A stretch of DNA of 28,226 bases, taken from Knufia peltigerae (taxonomy: Eukaryota; Ascomycota; Eurotiomycetes; Chaetothyriales; Trichomeriaceae). The position numbers and the translations under genes were made by a program. Positions 10,285 through 20,933 of this stretch are shown here, in pieces. The stretch covers positions 1-28,226 of the forward strand of contig JAPDRN010000231.1 in the NCBI GenBank assembly GCA_030247855.1, read 5' to 3'. The first letter of the stretch is position 1; each line of letters opens with the position of its first letter. The notes under the pieces were generated by a model. The model had not been told where the DNA came from and made no database searches. It saw nothing but the letters and a program-made list of their open reading frames with translations.

Positions 10285-11220
10285 CCCTAACCCTGTATGG
10301 GACTACGCACAGATCGATCGCTCTTTAGCTCAAGCTCAACCTCGGACAACCGCCGGCTGCCACCATCACTAAAAGAGTCCAACGTCCGGCTTGCTGAGTG
10401 AAGTGTCTCAAGGGAAGTATCTCTTGGGAGATGTGCCTGGTGACAGATCCCCCGCAAGATAATCAACTTGACCGTTGAGAACTCTCGACAAATATGCGAG
10501 CCCTCGTACGAAGATCCGGAGAGAGGGGCGAAGGGTCAATCCCACGGCCCTTGGTTGCACAGAACTTAGCACAACCCACGCGGAAAGGCGTCCCACCTCA
10601 TTTACAACATGGTGACCAGGGGATCGTGCCTTGATCATGTAATACAATTTCTGCTGACCGATACGCCTTGGCAACACTATCGTCTCGCGAGATGCACCTG
10701 GGATCCATCAAAGACCCCCGTGTGCTCGGTGCCGAGTGGTCAGTTGCGATAAACTGTCTTCACATCCCGGACACTTTCCTCATGCGGCAGTTTGTGGCGT
10801 TTTTTAGTGCTGTGAGTCGACCAGGCATGTTGTTGGTACAATGATGAAGGTGTGGTCCATCGACATTCCAACCCGTGCCTCCGCGGTGTGACAGGGTGTC
10901 TAGTTCGTAGCCCGCTTGCACCCATACAGTAATGGGTATACTTAGACGTGATTTGCTCTTTGTGCCATCCTCAGGATCCTGGAAGCAATGTAATACGGCT
11001 CAGATCCAATGGGCGAGCACCGTGGGCGACATGCGTCTCTGGCGCCCGAGACCTTTGTGTACGGCCGTTCGATAGTCATGTGTCTGCTCTGTAGCCCAGT
11101 CATGAAGAGGCTGAGAAGTCGATCCAAAGACGTGCCAAGCAAGACACGTTCCTTTTGCAGTAAGCGTTTCGATAGAACTTCCCTTCTAGCTAATGAAAAG
11201 TGATGGTGATAGTCTAGGAT

Positions 11221-11241
11221 GCTTCGTGCTTCGTGCTTCGT
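11221..11241. repeat. GCTTCGT heptamer, three tandem copies
   Basis: Three perfect adjacent copies of GCTTCGT followed by a partial fourth (GCG). Located in the gene-free region, with no associated open frame. Confidence 0.85.
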
Positions 11242-14200
11242 GCGAATGCTGGTCGGCGAGGCCCTGTGTTCTCCCAGAAGGGCAGTTACTTAGCGGGACT
11301 CCTACTACTCTTTTTCTTACTCGTGTCTATTGACTCGAAACACTACCCAACAGATATCCGGGATACTTCTATGGTAGTAGTGCGTTGCCGGCGCCCTGCA
11401 AGCTGCACCTCGGGCTTTTGGGTGAAACGTCGTTTTGGATCGGATCGTGCTGAGGCGAGCACTTATCTAGCCTCATGGTTCGCCTTACGCGTTACGTCGT
11501 GATGTGTTGGCAGGGCGTTCCACTGATACTTGTAAGTGGTAGACAGGAGACGCTCACCATCATCATCATCATCCAAAAGACTGGGTCAACATGTGAAAGT
11601 ACAGAGTAGAATGCGTAGAGACCTTGGGGATTCCTTTTCCGCCTGTCAAACCGTTCCCCCACACGACCCTGATTCTCACCGGTTCAGCCCTGGGCAGGAA
11701 TAGTGTGGGCTTCGTTTCTAGAAAAATAACTTCTTGTCTGAATGACTCATTCAGGTGCAACATTGCCGAGTCCATAAAGTGTTTGAGCATGTTCCGGCTT
11801 TGCAGAGAACGGGTAATGGCCGTCTGGCTCTTCCCAATGCAATAGTATCTTCCGTTCAATCAAGATATCGCATCTGATGTACACGAAGGAACGGAAAGGG
11901 CAACGAATCCCAACCTGTAATACTTCGTTCTGAGCTTTGACACTCGGAACGCATGAAAGCGTTCGACAGCCGCAGTTCCTGTCCGTGGCGGAGAGCGCTA
12001 GCGATGTTCAGAGGCCCGACTAACTCCAAGTAGCATTTGATAACTACGGCATCTGGTAAGGTAGCAGGGAAACATCTTGAGGGGTCGTCCTTACCTAATA
12101 TCTGCGTAATGGTGTCTGCAGGTACATTACAAGCGTGGCTGATGAGTCAATCGAGACTGACAATTGGATGTGGAGGGCATGGTCGTGTGCCGGAATCGAT
12201 CCGTGGCACAAAAAGCGACGGATCTCTTCCTCAGCTCAGGCTTGCTTATGTCTCGAATTCCACTCACATTCGAGGGTTCTCACCGACTCGGTATTGCATT
12301 CGGCGCTGGATTTGGACGAGAGCAAGGTCATGAACATGGACCCGTAGATTCTCCGAACGGCTGCCCTCTCTCACCACGAAACAGAGCTTGATTGACATGA
12401 TGGTTGTCGGTAGGCTAGAGCTCGTCGGCAATCCTGGTTGTTGAATAAGACTAGTGTTATAGATCTGAGTGGACGCCTCAAACTTCGAGAACTTCGAGCA
12501 TCTGTTGAAGATTTTGACATCATGTGGAAACCAGTCCCGTACTTCTAGAATCGAACCAAGGTTGGTTCTTGTACCTTGTCCAGTCTTTTGCAATCTACAA
12601 AGCGTCGATATGTCAACCGTAAAATGACTGGCGGAGGATTCGTCCACTTCTGCAAACGCATCTCATTTGCCAAGTGTGTACACTCGATATAACACAATCG
12701 TGGGGGACCTACCGCAGTGCGCACCAGTCTCGATAATGGAAGGTAAAGATCCGTTAATAACTCCGATACACTCGATGACATCCTATGCAACACAAGATTA
12801 CGGCCGTCCTTGTCGTTGAATTTGAACAAGTGGGCGTTAACCATCTGATTGCGCTTGAGAGAGACATGTTTCGAGCGATTTGCCATGTGCATTTGTGTAT
12901 TCGTGTCATGAAGCAACCCAAAATACCCTTGCCAATGGGTCATTGACGATCTTTGAGAACTTACCTGCGGGACTGTAAGGCCATCACGAGATGTTTGGCA
13001 TGTCTTCTGCAGGCCAACGGTGGGATCTGTATAGAGGAAAGATGTTTGGCACCTCTCGGCAATTGATACAATTGATGGGTCCAAGCGCCACGCGGTGACA
13101 AGAATCTGCATATCGTAGCTGTTTAGCTCTTGATTCAGCAGGGATAACCTCAGGGGCCAGGGTCTGGTACGTGATCATCCTACGGGATATCCATATATGG
13201 TGAATCAAGTAATGTCGGGGCCGACACGTTTTGCAGGTGTCGTGAATCTCATCACTTCCCAGTTGGTGGGGGCGAAAGGGCAACAATGATTAGCGATTTG
13301 TTTCAAGGGATCGCGCCAATCGCCTATCGCCTTGATCACGGACCGGCCCAGAAGGCGACGATGAACGCCACAAAGAACAATCTCTCTCTGTGTTCCAGAA
13401 TAAAACATCACCTAGCCAGGGTACAATGATTGTATCCGTACTGTAGGTACTGAGTATGGGGTATGGTGAATGAACCAGGCCTTCTAGAAGACCTGTGCTG
13501 GTGGAGGTAGGTATCCGCAGGCAGTTCACACTTGATGCAACATGGATGATTTCGTAACAAGAGGTCGATGACGAGACACCGGCGTTTCTGAGCTCTGCAA
13601 CCCTAACACACTCGCTACTAGCAATAACGAAGAACGTAGCGACCTGTCCAGGTACTGCAATCATGGAAGACGACGGGGTAACGTTGCACAAGGAGGAAAA
13701 GGAGAAATGGGAAACACATGGGCATAACACGTGCAATCTTGTCCTACGCTAGGCCCCGTAATGGTCTAGCGTGGTTTGGCTGCGATGGTGAGCACAATGG
13801 CATGAGTTACACAGAACTGGGGTTGGGTATTGTATTCGGTAGAGGCCAATGTATGACAACAGCATCATAGAACACAGACAAAGACACAACCTTCTTTGAC
13901 AAGGCCATCGACACCTCCTTCGTCCATCCCCTTTCTACCCGCACCGAATAAGAGAAATCACAATGTCCAGCTGCGGAGATGGGTGTCGATCCCTGTGCGC
14001 CGCCGGCGCGTGGTTGTCCCCTACTAGCTGTCCTTTTAGGGCCCTTAGGAGGCTCTTTAGGCTCTGCAAGTACCTAGATAGACCGTACCAAACTCCGCTA
14101 GGGCTCCCATTCCTGTCAATCAAGCTACCCCTTCTCTCCATCTCACTTTGACGGCTCTTACCACCACCTCCCAGAGCCACTGGGTCCTGCTCTTCCCCGA

Positions 14201-14455
14201 GCCATTCATAGCTTGACCTTGTGTCAATCACTGGGAGTAACGACTACTACCATTCCACCGCAGTTCTCCATCCCAGCATTCTCTCTTTTCCGACCCTGAC
14301 CACCGCAACTCCTTGCCTTGTTGCCTCTATCGAGCTATCCTTCCAGACCATCGAGACGTCGACGAGCACCCCCCAGTTGTATCTCTGAAATTCGGAGACA
14401 GGGTGTGCTTCCACCACAGGTTCATCTCAATTCCCAGCTTCTCGACGGTTTGCTA

Positions 14456-14592
14456 ATGAGCAATCTCCAGCGGTCTCCTTCCTTGCTCTTTTTCGAGCGA
14501 CGCGAATCGACTGTCGGTCTTCACCTGGCCCCATCTCCGACCATTTGCAAACAACCCCTGGCGCTTCTTGAGTGAACATGAGAGAAGACTAA
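14456..14592 (+). promoter_or_regulatory. Two upstream ORFs in the presumed G-alpha leader
   Basis: An ATG at 14456 opens a 39-codon frame ending at 14575. Two bases later, an ATG at 14578 opens a four-codon frame (M-R-E-D-stop) ending at 14592, about 93 nt before the G-alpha ATG at 14686. CT-rich tracts near 13900-13950 and 14280-14340 look like fungal core-promoter or start-site sequence. If transcription begins there, both small frames lie in the mRNA leader and could reduce or regulate G-alpha translation. The transcription start is not known, and a leader intron could remove them. Confidence 0.35.
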
Positions 14593-14685
14593 ATACAATA
14601 GTCTTGCGTTGGACATTGAATCCTACCTCTACAGTCATACCCTGAGTGCACCTGTTTCTGGGTGTCTGCTGTCGCAGCTCAAAAG

Positions 14686-15817
14686 ATGGGGTGCACCGGG
14701 TCGAAGATCGACCCTCGGGAAAAAGAAGCGTCACAGCGAAATGCCCGGATTGAACGTCAACTGCGCCATGACCGGAAGACGGAAACTCGCACGGTCAAAA
14801 TCTTATTGTTAGGTATGATTCACAACAGGCGCAGGCTGGGTGGGAACGATATTGACTATATACATAGGAGCTGGTGAGTCCGGCAAATCAACAATCATCA
14901 AACAGATGCGCATAATCCACTCGAACGGTTTCCAAGAAGATGAAAGAGTCCAAGTGCGAGCGGTCATTTACTCTAATGTTGTCGTTGCATTTCGTGTCTT
15001 GTATGAAATCATGCAGGATGAAAAGATCGATTTCGAAGACGAAGCCAATGAAGCCCAGGCCGAATTTCTCGAGAGTATCAATTCCGACGTCGATGCTCAC
15101 GAAGCATTCCGGGACAAGAGAGTCAAGGAAGCAATGGTGACTCTGTGGAAAGATGCAGGAGTACAAAAGGCCGTTGCCAAAGGCCACGAGTTCGCCCTGC
15201 ATGATAACCTCAATTTCTATTTCCAGAATATTGATCGAATGTTCGAACCAGATTGGACACCCAACGACCAGGACATGTTGCATGCACGACTTCGTACCAC
15301 GGGCATCACCGAAACTGTCTTCGAGCTTCGCGAACTGACCTTCCGAATGATGGACGTCGGAGGTCAAAGATCAGAACGTAAGAAATGGATCCATTGTTTT
15401 GATGGCGTTCAGTGCTTGCTTTTCATGGCAGCTCTGTCTGGATATGATCAATGTCTGGTGGAAGATGTGAATGCCAATCAGATGCATGAAGCTCTGATGC
15501 TGTTCGAATCCCTGGTTAACGGCGAGTGGTTCAAAGACAAGCCAATCATTTTATTTCTCAACAAGATCGATCTTTTCCGCGAAAAGTTGCCTGTTTCGCC
15601 GCTCTCGACCCATTTCCCAGACTATACTGGAAAAGATGGCGATGAAGAAGCATCCAAACAATTCTTTGCCAACCGCTTCAGGTCAATCAACAAAAACAGT
15701 GATCGAGAAATCTACATCCACTTCACCAACGCCACCGATACCAACCTACTAAAGGCCACTATGGAAGACGTGCAGGATATCTTGATCCAGAAGAACCTTC
15801 AGCGACTTGTTTTGTAG
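14686..15817 (+). CDS. Heterotrimeric G-protein alpha subunit, group II (GNA-2-like)
   Basis: Two exons, 14686-14812 and 14868-15817, split by a 55-nt GTATGA...TAG intron inside the P-loop codon for G43; 358 residues. All GTPase motifs are present: P-loop GAGESGKS (43-50), switch I RLRTTGIT with the catalytic Arg at 183 and Thr at 187, switch II DVGGQ (Gln 209), NKID (274-277) and the TNATDT base-contact loop near the C-terminus. The N-terminus MGCTGSK has the glycine and serine expected for N-myristoylation and a cysteine at 3 for palmitoylation, so it should sit on the plasma membrane. The C-terminal LQRLVL lacks the cysteine at minus 4 used by pertussis toxin. That, and overall similarity, puts it in fungal group II (Neurospora GNA-2 type) and not GNA-1 or GNA-3. 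It would couple receptors to cAMP or MAPK signalling; group II subunits usually play minor, overlapping roles. Confidence 0.93.
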
Positions 15818-17231
15818 CCATGGCTACCAAAAGCTTTCTATGTCGCCTGGTTTAGGCCCATCACCTTGGGCGGCGCGAATGACTCACATGTAATCACTGA
15901 AAATCATGACAAGAACCATGTCACTGATCCTTGCACAATGTTCAACGACATATGCTTTGGATCTATGGAATGGGTGAACACTTCCGGGAGGCCGGTCTTG
16001 ACGCCAAACATCAACAACGACAGATCTCCATCATCAATTTCTCAGCAGCGCTGGCGAAAAGGGCTGATTTATGGGCGGATCACCACGTTTTTTTGATTTC
16101 CAATTGGAAGTCAGGATATTGGTCGCGCACAGTACGAAAAAATTGGTATTCATCGTATGGTGTACGAATGCATACCAAAAGAGAAACAACGATTCGACCA
16201 AGGTGGCAAGCAATGAAATCGACCGCAAAAGCAACATGCACACCTTGTACATCATTTTTTCGATTTTTGTTTTGGTCCCGGACATAAGAAAGAGTGGTCG
16301 AATTGATGGGCAAAGTTTTATGACGGAGCATAATTGGGTTTTTTCCTTCTTTTCCCCCCTGCTTGTTGCAGGGGAGAGGGGCGCTGCTCTCAAGATGCCC
16401 CCAATATTCGAGATGACTGTAAGCAAAGGAGTCGGGTTGTGGAAAGGATGCGTTTCTTGTTGTTTTTCCAAATCTGGTGAGATGAAAAGAGAGAGAAGAG
16501 AGAAAGAAAAAATTGTCGAGTTGCGTCTCACCAACAGTGACGACCACCATCCATCTCAGACGACGAATAATGTGCGTTTTCATCTTCGTAATATACCTTG
16601 ATTCGCCCTTGACTCTTTTTGTTTTTTTCTCTTTTTTTTTCGGTGTATTTTACAAGGAAAAAAAGAAAGAAAGCAAATCAAATCAGGTCAGGTCAAATCA
16701 GGATGGTCCCAAGACCACGAAATAAGAAAAACCAATCCCAGCCTCATTTTCACACACAAACAATGATACCTTCCCGACGAGTATATGTCAGGTAGGAAGT
16801 AGACGAGCACGTGAGTACGTGAGTCGAGAGACACGAGTCCTGCCAGTTGGTGTTGGCCCGTAGGTTGTGCGTTTCAATTATGATCCCATCGATGTTGATG
16901 ATTTTGGGTGTCGGGAGAACGGAAGAGAGAGCGAGAGAGAGAGAGAGAAGGGGACAGGAGAGACGGATCGAATTCAAAATGTATTACCAGGGTACAGATC
17001 AGTTACCTCAGTATCATACGGAGGGGTACGGCTGGCTATTGGGGCAACAACCACTCAAACACCCACCCGTACGGAGTGCTTTGGTACAGGTAAATGACGG
17101 TACTGGAACGACCATTTCTCCAACAAAAGAAAACACCACAGACACACCAAGTACTACCCTCTCATCGTTCCTCGGGAAGACATTTCCCACGTTGTTTGTC
17201 CGTTTACTCCGTAAACGGCCGATCAGATCCG
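15818..17231. other. Intergenic region after the G-alpha gene
   Basis: Contains the 3' UTR of the G-alpha gene and then T-rich and A-rich tracts (around 16610-16680), an imperfect pentamer repeat of AAATC/AGGTC near 16672-16702, and a GA microsatellite near 16922-16947. Open frames here are low-complexity, antisense to each other and without domains. The right part is also the 3' flank of the minus-strand R-[RK]-x-S gene. Confidence 0.5.
16922..16947. repeat. GA microsatellite
   Basis: A run of GA dinucleotides with one GC interruption, in the intergenic region between the G-alpha and the R-[RK]-x-S genes. Confidence 0.8.
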
Positions 17232-17678
17232 TCAATGACTAGTCTTGCGGTCCCCCTTGATCTTGTGGAGCAGGTCGCTGGCCAGGGACGTCGAAGGGCG
17301 CCGTTCTTCCGACATCCTCGGCCCGCCCGTGGGCTCGAGGCCAAAGATGCTGTCTTTCCTCGTGACGTCGCTGGCGACGGCGACGCTGCCCTTCCTCGCG
17401 TTGGCCGTGGCCGCGCCACCCCCGGCGGCGGTGACGGACCCGCGGCGGTTGTTCAGGCTGTTGTCGGCGGCGACGTTTTGCACGGCCTGCGCCGCGGCCG
17501 AGGCGTTGGCGTCGAGCGAGGCCTGGGACGCCCGGCGGTCGCCCTCCATGGCGTTCGAGGCCGCGCTGTGACGGCGGTAGAAGCCGCTGTGTCGGCGGAG
17601 GAACTCGTCGTACGTCGCGTTGGCCTTGTAGCCCGCCCCGCCGGTCAGGGCGTGGGGCATGGTGAATGCGCCAGACAT
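17232..17678 (-). CDS. Small protein with eight R-[RK]-x-S motifs, function unknown
   Basis: 148 residues in one exon. I chose the ATG at 17678 because it has a strong context (AAAC before ATG) and starts the compositionally distinct part. The frame is open 33 codons further up to 17777, but that stretch is Arg/Pro-rich and unlike the rest. I do not recognise the family. The protein is hydrophilic with no signal peptide or membrane segment. Its hallmark is eight serines preceded by R-[RK]-x: S31, S38, S51, S81, S98, S110, S129 and S147. These fit protein kinase A and related basophilic kinases. Between them lie Ala/Gly-rich low-complexity linkers, so it is probably disordered. The N-terminus (TMPHALTGGAGYKANATYDE) looks like a conserved box. 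The gene is markedly GC-rich compared with its flanks. It could be a multi-site kinase substrate; this is inference from motifs only. Confidence 0.65.
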   Translation of the reverse strand: MSGAFTMPHALTGGAGYKANATYDEFLRRHSGFYRRHSAASNAMEGDRRASQASLDANASAAAQAVQNVAADNSLNNRRGSVTAAGGGAATANARKGSVAVASDVTRKDSIFGLEPTGGPRMSEERRPSTSLASDLLHKIKGDRKTSH

Positions 17679-18930
17679 GTTTGGACGTTTCAAGGGGACG
17701 GGATACGGAAACAAAACCCGGAATTCGACACGGGGGCGGTGATGCGTTCTCGGTAAATCTTCTCCTCGTCGTCGCACGGAGCTTTGAATTGTTTTACTCC
17801 GTTTGACGATGGTCGGACAAGGTAAGTCGCAATGAACCTGGCTGGGGCTTGGGTCCGGGAGAGTTGATGACCACTATGCCTCTACTAGAGTACTCGTGGT
17901 AAGCACCAGGTGAAGACAGGATCGTGTATCTCCGGGTTCGAGGTCGTCTCTAGACCATGAAGTGAGAAGCGCACTCTCGGCTGGGCCTGCTGCGAGGTCG
18001 CTCTTTCGTCGGTGATCGAAGATTGGGAGGCAGAGGGAGGATGGAGTGCGACCAGAATAGCAGAGTCTTTGGATGTTTGGTTTGAAATGATTCGCGGGAC
18101 CGTGCAGCACAGCACTAGCTTAAGTCGCGTCTCTCAATGCAAGTGACCTAAATTGTTCAGTGGCACGTCAAGAAACATTTCAACATGTGCGCAGCTTTTG
18201 AATTATATCTCATCTCCCTCCCTTACCGTCGCTAAATTATGCCTTTCAAATTGAGCCAGCATGGCTGACATGGTTCAGCCACAGAGAGAGTGGTCACGCT
18301 CATCGATGGTACCACCCCGCATCGTATCAAGGCTGGAGCTGGACCGTTCGATGGACGAGAAGGAGCGAAAGGTTTTGGCATTATATGACTGTCGCATTTC
18401 TGCGAGCCAGTAAGGTGGCAGCTGGCGCCGGAATTCTCGGGAAAAGTGATCTCGAGTGGTGATGGTGTGTAGCAAAGGAGGGGAAGCTGTGACCGGGGTC
18501 AAGGGGCTCAAGGCTGCGAGGACAGGGCCGAATCCTAGTCGGTCACGTGGAATCCGGAGGTTCCCACACGCCATGACCACCACACCATCCCGCACGAGGA
18601 AGGCTTGACATCCAGATGAGAGGATGCTGAGCATCATGACAGTAGGCTGGCCGAAGTATATGACGAGAACTACCCCATACGTCGGCACGAGTTGCTCATT
18701 GAAAGCGACAATGATAAGATAGGCCAGGGAAGTTTTTATGACACTCGTTTAATCGTACGCCATCGAGGCAGTGGTCAGGCCCTTAGAAAATGGCTTCCAG
18801 TTCTGCCGTCGAACGACTGGCAGTGGTGACATTGGCATCGTCGTCGTCGCCATCATCGTCGAGCCTCGTGTTTGATGAGACGACTCATCAACGTAACTGT
18901 AGAAAATATTGATGGCCACATTCGCTCTTC
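17679..18930. other. Intergenic region upstream of the R-[RK]-x-S gene
   Basis: Holds the promoter side of the R-[RK]-x-S gene and the 3' flank of the transcription-factor-like gene. A minus-strand frame at 18637-18275 (about 120 codons from its first ATG) is open but has no domain, and its frame also runs upstream without an ATG, so it is not called. Short TCG/TCA repeats lie near 18835-18860. Confidence 0.45.
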
Positions 18931-20490
18931 TCAAGGATACACCAATAACTCCTTGATTGGCTGAATAGCCACTGGAAGTGGAATATCTGAAGCTGCCAAA
19001 GTTTGAGTGATATGCGCGAGCACCATCGTTGAAATTAGTTGTTCCGGGTCTGGTTTTATCACAATGTGGCAGATGAGCGTGACCCAATACAACAAGCCTG
19101 GATAACGACCCCATAGATGTGCCAAATCGGTCCGGCGAAGAATGTGGCTCAATGATTGGGACTCGGGTACGAGATGAGCGGCCTCGGATATAGAGCAACC
19201 ATTGGCCTCTGCCTCGAGCATCAGGCTGATAGTAATACAACATGCCTCATACCTCAATTCAACTTCCTTGTGCCGGCCAAGTGACTCCGTATGGGATTCA
19301 TCGCTCACGTCTATGTTCAACCGCTCTTTTCTGAGGAGGTCTCTCAAAGAAGCAGTATGGGTAGCAATGTCCTCCCCGCTCCGATACAGTCTGTACCAAG
19401 TTTGAAAGCTCTGAAGAAGACGCCTGAATGTCGGCGACAAGTCAGCATCAAGATTATTGCGCCACTGCAGCACGTTTGGACAGTATAATGGCGAAAGCCA
19501 TTCCGGCTGGGATGGAGCTTTGCTGCAATACAGTTCAAACTTTTGGATGATCTTGGACCATGTCTCAGACATGACCTCCGAATTCGCCAACATCCGATGG
19601 GCGTATGATAGTACCTTGGTCAAGAAGATGTATCGTCCGTCGGTGGTCACGAGCCAGGTGGGATCCTCTTGCATGCGCATGAGTTTACTGATGGCCCCAT
19701 AATGCATGTCATATTCCAGAGCAATCTTCTCTTCAAGTACCCTTGCACGAGGCCGCTGCGACGCATCTGACATCACTTCCACGGACAGTTGCGATTGCGA
19801 GTTTTCATCCTCGCTGGAGGCTGTGACCTGGCATACCATGGGAACTCCCAAACTCATGACTGCGATCATGTTGTCGAGAGTAGTGGCCTGGCCTGGCTTC
19901 GCCAGGGCGGTATTGACTTTCTGGATCACTATGCCCTTCAACGATAGAAGGCTGGCACGCGAGCCATCGCCGGTCACAGCGTGACGGTAGGTAGAGTATA
20001 GGAGCAGGCAGCCGGCATATCTACTCTCGCAGCAGTCGCCACTCCGTAAGATAGTGTTCCGGACAAAGGCCTCTCCAAAGAATGTGTGCATGTCATGTTT
20101 GAGGGAGGCAAGGTAACCAGGGTCCTCACTTGAGATTGATATCTGAGGAAGGATGCGGAAGGCATCGGGGGTAGACCCCAAGTAACAGTTAAGGGGTGTA
20201 GGACGTCGCGGTGAGAAGAGACCTACAACTGGGGGCGATCTCTGGCGTAGCGATGTACTAGAACTGCCTGAGGACGAGGGGGTCTGGCTGTTATCAGGGG
20301 AGCTCGTGTTCGACGAAGCATTCAGGGTCGATTCGTTGGGGACCTGTTTTGCTCTGGACTTCTTGTGTCCCCACCAGGACGCATGTCGTCTCGCAAGCCG
20401 TCGGGCCTGAGGGGTTAGCAGCTCGCTCTGTGAATTGATGAAGAGGATTGGCGGTCGCGAGCTATCTTTTCGGGCCTTGCCATTAGGCAT
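18931..20490 (-). CDS. Fungal transcription-factor-domain protein lacking a zinc cluster
   Basis: 519 residues in one exon. The ATG at 20490 is the first in the frame; the open frame begins further up only with a TTG. The N-terminal 50 residues carry the pattern PPILFINSQSELL followed by a basic ARRLARRHASWWGHKK stretch. This layout is seen in many Pezizomycotina proteins often labelled tachykinin-family or fungal-specific transcription factor proteins. A Ser-rich linker (about 55-90) follows. The rest is helical and resembles the fungal_trans_2 type regulatory domain, for example SLLSLKGIVIQKVNTAL followed by TTLDNMIAVMSLG near residues 190-225. No C-x2-C-x6-C zinc cluster is present, so direct DNA binding is doubtful. 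Such proteins are generally uncharacterised and are often found near variable or secondary-metabolism loci, but no biosynthetic gene lies next to it here. Confidence 0.72.
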   Translation of the reverse strand: MPNGKARKDSSRPPILFINSQSELLTPQARRLARRHASWWGHKKSRAKQVPNESTLNASSNTSSPDNSQTPSSSGSSSTSLRQRSPPVVGLFSPRRPTPLNCYLGSTPDAFRILPQISISSEDPGYLASLKHDMHTFFGEAFVRNTILRSGDCCESRYAGCLLLYSTYRHAVTGDGSRASLLSLKGIVIQKVNTALAKPGQATTLDNMIAVMSLGVPMVCQVTASSEDENSQSQLSVEVMSDASQRPRARVLEEKIALEYDMHYGAISKLMRMQEDPTWLVTTDGRYIFLTKVLSYAHRMLANSEVMSETWSKIIQKFELYCSKAPSQPEWLSPLYCPNVLQWRNNLDADLSPTFRRLLQSFQTWYRLYRSGEDIATHTASLRDLLRKERLNIDVSDESHTESLGRHKEVELRYEACCITISLMLEAEANGCSISEAAHLVPESQSLSHILRRTDLAHLWGRYPGLLYWVTLICHIVIKPDPEQLISTMVLAHITQTLAASDIPLPVAIQPIKELLVYP

Positions 20491-20933
20491 AGTTGCCTGA
20501 GTCTGCTTTGACAAAGACTCAGCCGCGACTGCTTTGACCTCACAGCCAAGATGTCGATACGTGACCAACTTTGTGGTAGCAGTTGAAATTCCACAGATGC
20601 TACGACGCCTCGGAGGGCCAGAGAGACATGGTTCATGGAAGTTTTGATGTGGTGCGAGGACGAGCTGGGACTCAAATTTTACCAAGGTAAGGAAGTCTGG
20701 AGCACTCTTCGTAAGCCAGAAGACATCGGGCGAGGCTGAAAGACGGCGAGACTTTTCTCGGGACGAAGTGATCAGGTAATAAGAGAAGCTAAACTATTTT
20801 AGGAAGTTGCAAGGGTGTCGTCAACATCAAAGCTCTCCATCTGCTCCACTCGTAGCCAGGGACCATCTCAGACCAACATGCTACGAGCGAAACATGCTGA
20901 TTCGAGATATTGGACTACTCAGCACATTGTCCC
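20491..20933. other. Spacer between the transcription-factor-like and DJ-1-like genes
   Basis: 443 bases between two minus-strand genes. It should hold the promoter of the transcription-factor-like gene and the 3' UTR of the DJ-1-like gene. No further coding frame with an ATG and coding character was seen. Confidence 0.5.

Larger units (their letters stand above)
9518..14455. other. About 5 kb without a credible gene
   Basis: Both strands hold only short open frames, many without ATG. The longest ATG frame (13111-12545, minus, 188 codons) has no motif I recognise. Base composition looks balanced, not the AT-rich, CpA-depleted look of RIP-mutated transposons. No terminal inverted repeats, reverse transcriptase or transposase motif was seen. 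Small features are a near-perfect hairpin at 10263-10284, a GCTTCGT tandem at 11221-11241 and a TCA run near 11560-11575. CT-rich tracts from about 13900 onward probably mark the promoter of the G-alpha gene. Confidence 0.5.

Noticed and set aside
12548..12557. TCGAACC, a tRNA T-arm-like sequence on the minus strand
   Set aside because: No matching acceptor stem, D arm or anticodon arm can be drawn around it.
12545..13111. 188-codon minus-strand frame with an ATG
   Set aside because: No motif, hydrophobic pattern or repeat recognised; similar in length to chance frames in balanced-GC DNA, and no supporting splice structure.
14840..14867. Upstream extension of the main G-alpha frame
   Set aside because: It begins with GTG inside the 55-nt intron; exon 1 from ATG 14686 gives the correct N-terminus and P-loop.
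17679..17777. 33-codon N-terminal extension of the R-[RK]-x-S protein
   Set aside because: Composition differs from the rest, and the ATG at 17678 has the stronger context; kept as a possible alternative only.
18275..18637. About 120-codon minus-strand frame after the transcription-factor-like gene
   Set aside because: Open but lacking a domain; the frame continues upstream without an ATG, and nothing links it by splicing to its neighbour.
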